Assembly (NCBI GenBank): GCA_016870395.1
Contig: VGBT01000011.1
Coordinates: forward strand, 1 to 64,000
DNA length: 64,000 bases
Reading direction: 5' to 3'
Source: Actinomycetota bacterium
GTDB lineage: Bacteria; Actinomycetota; Acidimicrobiia; IMCC26256; JAENVU01
The notes under the pieces were generated by a model that did no database searches, was not told the origin of the DNA, and saw nothing but the letters and a program-made list of their open reading frames with translations. Numbering within the stretch: position 1 is the first letter of the stretch; the number at the start of each line of letters is the position of its first letter. The translations under genes and the position numbers were made by a program. Of the stretch, positions 43,019 through 50,248 are shown piece after piece.

Positions 43019-43495
43019 ATGGCCGCCGTCATGACCACCCATCAGCCCGCACCGAGGCGAAGCCTCGGCTACGTGTCGAGGCGAAGCCTCGGCTACGTGT
43101 CGAGGCGAAGCCTCACGGGTGTGCCCGCTGCCCCTCGCCGGGCGCACCTGCACGCGGTGCCGGATCCCGCCCCCGCCCCCGGGGTCGTGCTCCGGCGCCG
43201 TCCGCGGGTCACGGCTGCGACGTTCCGGCGGCGGCGCCTCGCCGTCGCGCTGGCTGTCGCGGCCGTGGTTTTGACGGCGGGACGGGCGGGCGCGTCGCTC
43301 GGGAGCTCACCCCTCGCGGCTCCCGAGCGACGCCCGTCGGTCACCGAGTACGTGGTCGAGCCCGGCGACTCGCTCTGGACGGTCGCGGGGGAGCTCGCGC
43401 CCGACGCGGACCCGCGGGCAGTGGTCGACGCGCTGACGAGGACCCGCGGCGAGGCGCCGCTGCTGCCGGGCGAGGTGATCCGCTGGCAGCGGTGA
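43019..43495 (+). CDS. LysM-domain protein, probable SOS-induced division inhibitor
   Basis: A 158-aa protein: a basic, repeat-containing N-terminus, one membrane segment (LAVALAVAAVVLTAGRAGA near residue 75), and a C-terminal LysM domain (YVVEPGDSLWTVAGELAP). Divergence from lexA, a LexA box in its promoter, and this architecture match YneA/DivS-type inhibitors, which hold back septation during DNA damage; function here is inferred. ATG 43019 follows CAGGAGA. Residues ~12-35 are a 24-bp tandem repeat encoding RRSLGYVS twice and RRSLTGVP. Confidence 0.83.
   Translation: MAAVMTTHQPAPRRSLGYVSRRSLGYVSRRSLTGVPAAPRRAHLHAVPDPAPAPGVVLRRRPRVTAATFRRRRLAVALAVAAVVLTAGRAGASLGSSPLAAPERRPSVTEYVVEPGDSLWTVAGELAPDADPRAVVDALTRTRGEAPLLPGEVIRWQR
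43053..43114 (+). repeat. 24-bp in-frame tandem repeat with GCGAAGC mini-hairpins
   Basis: Two identical 24-bp units (43053-43076, 43077-43100) and a 14-bp partial unit (43101-43114). Each contains the palindrome GAGGCGAAGCCTC, whose GCGAAGC core is known to form an unusually stable DNA hairpin. The units encode eight residues each. Confidence 0.93.
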
Positions 43496-43538
43496 CGCGG
43501 GCCGGGGAGCCGGCCGGGAAGGGGCAGGGACGTGGCGC

Positions 43539-43544
43539 TACCGT
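43539..43544 (+). promoter_or_regulatory. Leaderless-type -10 for nrdR
   Basis: TACCGT, 6 nt, then GTG 43551. Confidence 0.6.
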
Positions 43545-43550
43545 GGCGCC

Positions 43551-44033
43551 GTGCGCTGCCCGTACTGCTCCGAGCTCGACGACAAGGTGGTCGACTCCCG
43601 CCTCGCCGACGGGGGCGACGCCATCCGTCGGCGACGGGAGTGCCTGGGCTGCGGCCGACGGTTCACCACCTACGAGCGGCTCGACCCGCTGCCGCTCCAG
43701 GTGCGCAAGCGGGGTGGCGAGCTGGAGGCGTTCGACCGGGCGAAGCTGGCGCGAGGCATCGCCCAGGCGGTGGCGGGACGGCCGATCGCGCCGGTCACGG
43801 TCGACGCGATCGCCCAGGAGATCGAGGAGCAGGTGCGTGCCGCCGGCCCCGAGGTGACCAGCGAGACCGTGGGGCTGGCGGTCCTCGAGCACCTGCGGGC
43901 ACTCGACCCGATCTCGTACCTGCGGTTCGCGTCCGTCTACAAGGGCTTCGAGGACATCGCCGAGTTCGAGGCCGAGGTCTCCGAGCTCCAGAAGCACACC
44001 GCGCCGAAGCGTCGCGCCCCGGCCTCGCCCTGA
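43551..44033 (+). CDS. nrdR: Transcriptional regulator NrdR
   Basis: Zinc-ribbon/ATP-cone repressor of ribonucleotide reductase genes, 160 aa. The zinc site is CPYC near residue 3 and CLGC near 31. RRRRECLGCGRRFTTYERL and the ATP-cone (VRKRGGELEAFDRAKLARGI) are diagnostic. It lies just upstream of nrdJ, its likely target. Confidence 0.95.
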   Translation: MRCPYCSELDDKVVDSRLADGGDAIRRRRECLGCGRRFTTYERLDPLPLQVRKRGGELEAFDRAKLARGIAQAVAGRPIAPVTVDAIAQEIEEQVRAAGPEVTSETVGLAVLEHLRALDPISYLRFASVYKGFEDIAEFEAEVSELQKHTAPKRRAPASP

Positions 44034-44088
44034 GCAGCCTCGGCGTTGGCGCAGGTCGCGGGGTTTTCGCGGCCGAGCCCGTTCCGAC

Positions 44089-44120
44089 CGTTGACAACGG
44101 TGGAACTCCAGTGTTGTAAT
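44089..44120 (+). promoter_or_regulatory. nrdJ promoter with palindrome over the -35
   Basis: TTGACA (44091-44096), 18 nt, TGTAAT (44115-44120). The -35 is inside the perfect palindrome CCGTTGACAACGG (44089-44101), a likely repressor site. Confidence 0.7.
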
Positions 44121-44150
44121 TCACCACCCCTCGCGGTTCCGGTCTTCTGA

Positions 44151-44168
44151 ACCACAAGATGTTGTGGT
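44151..44168 (+). promoter_or_regulatory. NrdR-box-like palindrome in the nrdJ leader
   Basis: ACCACAAGATGTTGTGGT is a perfect 7-4-7 inverted repeat resembling the ACACNATATNTNGTGT type of NrdR box. Confidence 0.55.
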
Positions 44169-44221
44169 CACGGGGCTCCGGGGGGATCACGACGATTCGA
44201 ACTCGGGGAAGGGACGCACCC

Positions 44222-47053
44222 ATGGCGATGGCGCCGGAGCAGGTCGGGATCGGGATCCGCCGGTACTTCACGAAGGCGGGTGCACACCCGTACGAGACCG
44301 TCGAGTGGGAGCGGCGCGACGCGCGGATCCCGAACTTCAAGGACGGCACCGACGCCTTCTTCCAGGCCGACGTCGAGTTCCCCGTGACCTGGTCGGTCAA
44401 CGCCACCAACATCGTCGCCCAGAAGTACTTCCGGGGCACCCTCGGCACGGCAGAGCGCGAGTGGTCGCTGCGCCAGGTGATCGACCGGGTCGCCGACACG
44501 ATCACCGACTGGGGCGTGCGCGACGGCTACTTCCTCGACGACGAGGAGGCCGAGGCGTTCCGCGCCGAGCTCAAGTACCTGCTCGTGCACCAGCGCGCCG
44601 CGTTCAACTCGCCGGTCTGGTTCAACATCGGCGTGAAGAACGTCCCGCAGCAGGCGAGCGCGTGTTTCATCCTCGCGGTCGAGGACACGATGGACGGGAT
44701 CCTCAACTGGTACCGCGAGGAAGGCGTCATCTTCAAGGGCGGCTCGGGTTCGGGCATCAACCTGTCGAACATCCGCTCGAGCTTCGAGGGCCTGAAGGGC
44801 GGCGGCACCGCGAGCGGGCCGGTGAGCTTCATGCGCGGCGCCGACGCGTCGGCCGGCACGATCAAGAGCGGCGGCAAGACGCGGCGCGCCGCGAAGATGG
44901 TCATCCTCAACGCGGATCACCCCGACGTCGAGGAGTTCGTGTGGTGCAAGGCGCACGAGGAGCGCAAGGCCCACGCGCTGAAGGACGCCGGGTTCGACAT
45001 GGACCTCGACGGCAGGGACTCCCACTCGATCCAGTACCAGAACGCCAACAACTCCGTGCGCGTCACCGACGACTTCATGCGCGCGGTCGTGGAGGACAAG
45101 GACTGGGACCTCAAGGCCGTCACCACCGGTGACACGATCAAGACGGTGCGCGCCAGGGAGCTGATGCGCCAGATCTCCGAGGCGACCTGGGAGTGCGCAG
45201 ACCCGGGGATGCAGTTCGACACCACCGTCAACCGCTGGCACACCGCGCCGAACACGGGCCGCATCAACGCATCCAACCCGTGCTCGGAGTACATGCACTT
45301 GGACAACTCGGCCTGCAACCTGGCGAGCATCAACCTGTTGAAGTACCTGAACGACGACGGTACGTTCGACGTCGCCGCGTACCGCCACACCGTCGAGGTG
45401 ATCTTCACCGCGCAGGAGATCCTCGTCGGCAACGCCGACTACCCGACGCCGTCGATCGGCGAGACGAGCCGGCAATTCCGCCAGCTCGGCCTCGGCTACG
45501 CGAACCTCGGCGCGCTGCTCATGGCCCAGGGCCTGCCGTACGACTCGTCCGAGGGCCGCGCGTGGGCGGCGTCGCTGACTGCGCTCATGACCGGCCACGC
45601 GTACGCCACGAGCGCGCGCACCGCGGGGCGGATGGGCCCGTTCGCCGGCTACGCCGACAACGCCGAGGCGATGCTCGACGTGCTGCGCATGCACCGCGCC
45701 GAGGCCGCCAAGATCGACGAGGAGCTCGTGCCGCCCGAGCTGCTCTCGGCGGCGCAGCGCAGCTGGGACGACGCCGTCGAGCTCGGCGAGCGCCACGGCG
45801 TGCGCAACTCGCAGGCCAGCGTGCTCGCGCCCACCGGCACCATCGGGTTGATGATGGACTGCGACACCACCGGCATCGAGCCCGACCTCGCGCTCACCAA
45901 GGCGAAGAAGCTCGTCGGCGGCGGCACGATGTACATCGTCAACCAGACGGTGCCGCGGGCGCTGCGCCAGCTGGGCTACGCGGAGGCGCAGGTCGACGCG
46001 ATCATCGGCCACATCGACGAGCACAAGACCATCGTCGGCGCGCCCGGGTTCAACCCCGAGCACCTGCCGGTGTTCGCCTGCTCGATGGGCGACAACACGA
46101 TCCACTACATGGGCCACGTCACGATGATGGGCGCGGTCCAGCCGTTCATCTCGGGCGCGATCAGCAAGACCGTGAACATGCCCGAGGAGGTGACGGTCGA
46201 GGAGGTCGAGCAGCTCCACATCGAGGCGTGGCGGCTCGGGCTCAAGGCCGTCGCGATCTACCGCGACAACTGCAAGGTCGGCCAGCCCCTCTCGAGCCAG
46301 AAGGCTGCGACGAAGTCGCAGGACGGGGAGGTGGACGCGACCACGGCCGGTACGACTGTGGTGGAGGTGGGCCCGGAGCGGATCGTCGAGCGGATCGTCG
46401 AGCACGTCATCGTGCAGGAGCCGGTCCGCCAGAGGCTCCCGCGGGTGCGTCGCTCGAAGACGTTCTCGTTCCGGGTCGCCGACTGCCACGGCTACGCCAC
46501 CGTCGGCGAGTTCGAGGACGGCCGCCCGGGGGAGGTGTTCCTCAAGGTCGCCAAGCAGGGCTCGACGCTGGCCGGGATCATGGACGCGTTCGCGATCTCG
46601 ATCAGCCTGGGTCTGCAGTACGGCGTGCCGCTGCGGGCGTTCGTGGAGAAGTTCACGAACATGCGCTTCGAGCCCGCCGGCATGACCGACGACCCCGACC
46701 TGCGGTTCGCGACGAGCCTCGCCGACTACATCTTCCGGCGGCTCGCGGTCGAGTACCTCTCGGAGGACGACCGGCGCGACCTCGGCATCCTCACGGTGGG
46801 GGAGCGGCTGCAGCCGACCCTCCCCGGCGTGGAGGAGGCCGCCGCGGCGACGGTCACCGAGCCCGGCCTCGAGCTGCTCCCGCCCGAGGACCGTGCCCCG
46901 TCGGCGCCCAGCGCGCCCGCGCCACCGCCTCCACCCACGGCCTCACGCGAGGCGCGTGACACGGTGCTCTGCTATGTCTGCGGCGACATCATGCAGCGGG
47001 CCGGCTCGTGCTACGCGTGCCCGTCGTGCGGCACCACGAGCGGCTGTTCGTAG
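44222..47053 (+). CDS. nrdJ: Adenosylcobalamin-dependent ribonucleotide reductase, class II
   Basis: Makes deoxyribonucleotides with a B12 radical initiator, 943 aa from ATG 44222 after GGGGAAGGG. Visible features are AAFNSPVWFNIGV, GGSGSGINLSNIRSS, NPCSEYMHLDNSACNLASIN with the active-site cysteine, and LAPTGTIGLMMDCDTTGIEP. A late NrdJ-typical domain begins SLGLQYGVPLRAFVEKFTNM. The C-terminal zinc/redox tail is CYVCGD...CYACPSCGTTSGCS. A Pro-rich linker precedes the tail. The 3' end overlaps the convergent chimeric ORF by 43 bases. Confidence 0.95.
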   Translation: MAMAPEQVGIGIRRYFTKAGAHPYETVEWERRDARIPNFKDGTDAFFQADVEFPVTWSVNATNIVAQKYFRGTLGTAEREWSLRQVIDRVADTITDWGVRDGYFLDDEEAEAFRAELKYLLVHQRAAFNSPVWFNIGVKNVPQQASACFILAVEDTMDGILNWYREEGVIFKGGSGSGINLSNIRSSFEGLKGGGTASGPVSFMRGADASAGTIKSGGKTRRAAKMVILNADHPDVEEFVWCKAHEERKAHALKDAGFDMDLDGRDSHSIQYQNANNSVRVTDDFMRAVVEDKDWDLKAVTTGDTIKTVRARELMRQISEATWECADPGMQFDTTVNRWHTAPNTGRINASNPCSEYMHLDNSACNLASINLLKYLNDDGTFDVAAYRHTVEVIFTAQEILVGNADYPTPSIGETSRQFRQLGLGYANLGALLMAQGLPYDSSEGRAWAASLTALMTGHAYATSARTAGRMGPFAGYADNAEAMLDVLRMHRAEAAKIDEELVPPELLSAAQRSWDDAVELGERHGVRNSQASVLAPTGTIGLMMDCDTTGIEPDLALTKAKKLVGGGTMYIVNQTVPRALRQLGYAEAQVDAIIGHIDEHKTIVGAPGFNPEHLPVFACSMGDNTIHYMGHVTMMGAVQPFISGAISKTVNMPEEVTVEEVEQLHIEAWRLGLKAVAIYRDNCKVGQPLSSQKAATKSQDGEVDATTAGTTVVEVGPERIVERIVEHVIVQEPVRQRLPRVRRSKTFSFRVADCHGYATVGEFEDGRPGEVFLKVAKQGSTLAGIMDAFAISISLGLQYGVPLRAFVEKFTNMRFEPAGMTDDPDLRFATSLADYIFRRLAVEYLSEDDRRDLGILTVGERLQPTLPGVEEAAAATVTEPGLELLPPEDRAPSAPSAPAPPPPPTASREARDTVLCYVCGDIMQRAGSCYACPSCGTTSGCS

Positions 47054-47769
47054 CCGACCCCACCAGGGGCGGTTCCGCGGAATCGCCCCGCGTCGATCCG
47101 CTCGCGCAGCACCCGCCATGCGCCCGGCACCGTCGTCCACGCGGGCGCGTCATCGGCCACCGTGAAGCAGGGCTTGAAACCGAGGAGTCCGCTGGTACTC
47201 GTGAGGCAAGACCGTACCGACCGCACCGCGTCGGCGAGGCCGTTCACCCATGCGTCGACGTCGTCGGGCGCGACGAGCGGCTCGCCCGGGAGGCGGGTCG
47301 CGAGCACCGCGGCCAGCCCGCAGCCACCGCCGGCGAGATCGGTTGCGAGCAGGGCCGGGGTGTGCGGGCACCCGGCACGGGGTTCGAGCATCTCGGCCTC
47401 TCGGCGCGCCTCGCCGATCGGGTCGGGGTGCCAGGTCGCGTCGTACGCGATGCGCCGCAGCACCACCTCACGCCGAGCTCCGTCGCGGTCGGTCAGGACC
47501 ACGAAATCGATCCGGGACGACACACCACCCGAGGGCCGCGTCGAGGAGACGACACGCGCGCCGGTCACGTCGGCGACCCACGCTGCGGGCGCCGCCGCCT
47601 CGCGGGTGAAGCCGGCCGACTCGGCGGCGAGGGAGTCGCCGTAGAGCACGACCTGACCCGGAGCAGCGCCCGTTGGGGCGCCGAAGCCGCATGCGCCGAG
47701 GAGCAGGGCGAACGCCATGCCGACCGCCTTCGTCCATCCGAAGCGCCCGTTCGGGCCCCTCTCCGCCAT
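47011..47769 (-). CDS. Chimeric lipoprotein ORF: SGNH N-terminus joined to truncated APH-like kinase
   Basis: A 252-aa ORF with lipobox LLGAC and then VVLYGDSLAAES, the first block of SGNH hydrolases. From about residue 54 it becomes the N-lobe of an aminoglycoside phosphotransferase-like kinase: AAWVADVTGARVVSSTRPSG, GVSSRIDFVVLTD, EVVLRR, AVLATRLPGEP and a FKP..TVADDAPAWTTVP segment. The catalytic HGDxxxxN and DxD motifs are missing. The last residues are antisense to the nrdJ 3' end. Best read as the product of deletions joining two genes, probably non-functional, though still an open frame. Confidence 0.6.
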   Translation of the reverse strand: MAERGPNGRFGWTKAVGMAFALLLGACGFGAPTGAAPGQVVLYGDSLAAESAGFTREAAAPAAWVADVTGARVVSSTRPSGGVSSRIDFVVLTDRDGARREVVLRRIAYDATWHPDPIGEARREAEMLEPRAGCPHTPALLATDLAGGGCGLAAVLATRLPGEPLVAPDDVDAWVNGLADAVRSVRSCLTSTSGLLGFKPCFTVADDAPAWTTVPGAWRVLRERIDAGRFRGTAPGGVGYEQPLVVPHDGHA

Positions 47770-47856
47770 CCCCCTCGTGTCGGGCCGCGGCGGGCCCGCG
47801 TTGAGCGGAACGTGGGTGTTTCGTCGGCTTCCGGCGCGGGCCGTGCCCGCGGCGGG

Positions 47857-48717
47857 TCAGCCCGCGGGCTGCCAGGTCGTGGTGGTGGTGACGTCGGCGC
47901 CCTCGGCGGTCAGCTCCGTGAGCGTGGCGAACCCGGCCAGGAACGCGGCGATGTCGTCGGTCACGTCGGTGGCGGTCGAAGCGCAGTCCGCCGGATCCAC
48001 CGCACCGGCGCCATCCACCGCGAGCGGCACCTGCTTCAACCCCCGGATCTTCAGACCCGCTGCGCACGTCGGCGCGTTGAAGTTCAGCACGGTCGGTTCC
48101 AGCTTCCCGCGAGCGATCGCCTGCCGGTGATCCTCGATCCACTCCTTCACGAGTGCCGCGGACGCCGGGTAGTCAGGCACGTCGGCCAACCCCTGGCTCG
48201 TCGCCACCGCGACGATGCCCTGGGTCGCGGCCGTCTTGGCCGCGCCGACGGTGCCGGAGATGTCGGTGATCGGCCCGAGGTTCTGACCCTGGTTGATCCC
48301 CGACACGACCAGGTCGGGCTTGCCGTCGGTGTACACGTTCTCGAGCGCGTAGTTGATCGTGTCCGCGGGGAAGCCGTTGACCGCCGTCGCGGGGTAGCCG
48401 CTCTTGGTCTCCTGCTCGGTCGCGGTCAGGGTGCCCGGCGTCGTCGTCTCGCCGGATCCGCTCTTGTTCTCCGCGGGCGCGACGACCGTGACCTTTACGT
48501 CGGGAAGGGTGCGCAGGGCCTCGACCATCGTGTCGATGCCCTCGGCCGCGTAGCCGTCGTCGTTCGTGACCAGGATCTCCAACGGTGCGGTACCCTTGGG
48601 GCCCGGAACGGTGGTCGTCGACGACCCCTTCGCGTCGTCGTCTCCGTCGCTGCTGCACGCGCTCAGGACGAGGGCGCCGAGGGTCAGCAGGGCCAGGGCA
48701 CGGTGAATCCGGTTCAT
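47857..48717 (-). CDS. Secreted SurE-like nucleotidase lipoprotein
   Basis: A 286-aa protein with a signal peptide and lipobox (LGALVLSACSS) followed by a Thr/Gly linker and a SurE domain: ILVTNDDGYAAEGI, VVAPAENKSGSG and VVSGINQGQNLG. SurE enzymes dephosphorylate nucleoside monophosphates and are normally cytoplasmic; this form would act outside the membrane, perhaps scavenging phosphate or nucleosides. Start ATG 48717 is taken because it gives the signal peptide. It follows DUF3097 by 10 nt. Confidence 0.83.
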   Translation of the reverse strand: MNRIHRALALLTLGALVLSACSSDGDDDAKGSSTTTVPGPKGTAPLEILVTNDDGYAAEGIDTMVEALRTLPDVKVTVVAPAENKSGSGETTTPGTLTATEQETKSGYPATAVNGFPADTINYALENVYTDGKPDLVVSGINQGQNLGPITDISGTVGAAKTAATQGIVAVATSQGLADVPDYPASAALVKEWIEDHRQAIARGKLEPTVLNFNAPTCAAGLKIRGLKQVPLAVDGAGAVDPADCASTATDVTDDIAAFLAGFATLTELTAEGADVTTTTTWQPAG

Positions 48718-48727
48718 CCGGGGAAGA

Positions 48728-49609
48728 CTAGGACGCCGGGCCGCCCGGTGCCGTGACGAAGTCGACCAGCTCCTCGACGGCCTGCACCAGCGGCTGCTCG
48801 AGGTCACCCCAGTCGTCGACGGCCGCGAGCACGCGCCGCCAGAAGTCGCGGGGGTCGCCGACGCCGAGCGCCGCGCAGACGCCCTCCTTCCAGGGCGTGC
48901 CCCGAGGGATCTCGGGCCAGGCGAGGATTCCCACGGACTTCGGGCGGACCGCCTGCCACACGTCGACGTAGGGCGTGCCGGTCACGAGCACGTGCGGGTG
49001 CTGCACCTCGGCGGCGAGCCGGGCCTCCTTGCTCCCTGGTACGAGGTGGTCGACCAGCACCCCGAGACGCCGTCCCGGACCGGGACCGAACGCGGCGACG
49101 GCTGCCGCGAGGTCGTCGATGCCGTCGAGGCGTTCCACCACCACGCCCTCAACGCGCAGGTCGTCACCCCAAACCATCTCCACGAGCTCCGCGTCGTGCA
49201 CGCCCTCGACCCAGATGCGACTGCCGCGCGCAGTGCGCGCCTTCGCCCCCTCCACCGCCCGACTCCCCGACGCGGTGCGCTGTGCCGTGACCCGCCCACC
49301 GCGCAGGTCGATCCCGTCGGTCCCGAAGTCCGTCCCGCCTGCGTCGCCAAGCGCGGGCGGGACAAGCCGCACCGCGTGGCCGTCGTGCGCGAACGCGCCC
49401 GGGGTGTGCGGCCACGCGCGCTCGACCCCGGTCGTGCCGCGCAGCACCACCCGGTCGGGCGCGAACGCGACGAGCTCGCCCGCGAAGCCGGACGCGCGGT
49501 GGAGCAGTCGCAGGCCGGGTGTCGCCACGACCGCGGGGAACGAGGCCGCGAGACGGGCCGGGCCGTCGACCGGCCCGCCGAGGATCCCACCGGGGTGCCT
49601 GTGCAACAT
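48728..49609 (-). CDS. DUF3097-family protein
   Basis: A 293-aa protein of a mainly actinobacterial uncharacterised family. Recognisable parts are WVEGVHDAELVEMVWGDDLR near the middle, VLVDHLVPGSKEARLA, HVLVTGTPYVDVWQAVRP and WKEGVCAALG. The WVEG..DAELVE and DHLVPGSKE pattern recalls Toprim-like domains, which is only a resemblance. ATG 49609 is 7 nt after a TACGGT box; an earlier GTG at 49660 is less likely. Function unknown. Confidence 0.8.
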   Translation of the reverse strand: MLHRHPGGILGGPVDGPARLAASFPAVVATPGLRLLHRASGFAGELVAFAPDRVVLRGTTGVERAWPHTPGAFAHDGHAVRLVPPALGDAGGTDFGTDGIDLRGGRVTAQRTASGSRAVEGAKARTARGSRIWVEGVHDAELVEMVWGDDLRVEGVVVERLDGIDDLAAAVAAFGPGPGRRLGVLVDHLVPGSKEARLAAEVQHPHVLVTGTPYVDVWQAVRPKSVGILAWPEIPRGTPWKEGVCAALGVGDPRDFWRRVLAAVDDWGDLEQPLVQAVEELVDFVTAPGGPAS

Positions 49610-49616
49610 GCCGTCG

Positions 49617-49622
49617 ACCGTA
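49617..49622 (-). promoter_or_regulatory. Leaderless-type -10 for DUF3097
   Basis: Minus-strand TACGGT, 7 nt, then ATG at 49609. Confidence 0.5.
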
Positions 49623-49768
49623 CGCGGGCGCGCCGGCCCGTCGGTGGACCTCGGTCGCACCGACCGACCTCCCCCCGGTTCGTGACGCGATGCTCGCTAT
49701 TCGCTCTTCATCGCACAAACCGGGGACGACAGGGGCGGGAGGGGCGGGAGGTGGTGGTAGAACCGGGC

Positions 49769-50221
49769 ATGGCTTCCTACGCATCCATCGCCGAGCTGCT
49801 CGGCGCGGCGGGCGCGCCGGTCGGTACCACCGACTGGACCACGCTCTCCCAGGACCGCATCGACCAGTTCGCCGAGGCGACCGGCGACCACCAGTGGATC
49901 CACGTCGACGTTGAGCGCGCGAAGGCCGGCCCGTTCGGGGCCACGATCGCGCACGGCTACCTCACCCTGTCGTTGTGCGCGCCGTTCCTCGGCGAGCTGG
50001 TGCAGGTGGGCGGCATCTCGATGGGCATCAACTACGGGATCGACAAGGCGCGTTTCATCGCCCCGGTGCCCGCGGGCTCGCGCGTGCGCGCCCACGGCGA
50101 GGTCGTGTCGGTGACCGAGGTGCCCGGCGGGGCGCAGGCAGTGGTGCGGCTCACGATCGAGCTCGAGGGTTCGGAGAAGCCCGCCGCCGTCGTCGACACG
50201 GTGTCTCGCTTCCTCGCCTAG
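49769..50221 (+). CDS. MaoC-family dehydratase
   Basis: Hot-dog-fold (R)-enoyl-CoA hydratase-like protein, 150 aa. The catalytic Asp/His pair is in EATGDHQWIHVD near residue 40, followed by AKAGPFGATIAHGYLTLSL. The ATG at 49769 follows GGGAGGTGG. Homologues hydrate trans-2-enoyl-CoA or act in polyketide and fatty acid pathways; the substrate is not defined here. Confidence 0.9.
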   Translation: MASYASIAELLGAAGAPVGTTDWTTLSQDRIDQFAEATGDHQWIHVDVERAKAGPFGATIAHGYLTLSLCAPFLGELVQVGGISMGINYGIDKARFIAPVPAGSRVRAHGEVVSVTEVPGGAQAVVRLTIELEGSEKPAAVVDTVSRFLA

Positions 50222-50248
50222 GACGTGTCACGGCCCGGTCCGCCGCGC

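Noticed and set aside
43053-43114. CRISPR array or IS end
   Set aside because: In-frame tandem coding repeat without spacers or transposase.
42041-43495. 484-codon frame as one protein
   Set aside because: Only the part from ATG 43019 has an RBS and domains; the rest is antisense to lexA and its control region.
44034-44221. Cobalamin riboswitch before nrdJ
   Set aside because: Only about 190 bases and no B12-box-like core seen; two palindromes explain the structure better.
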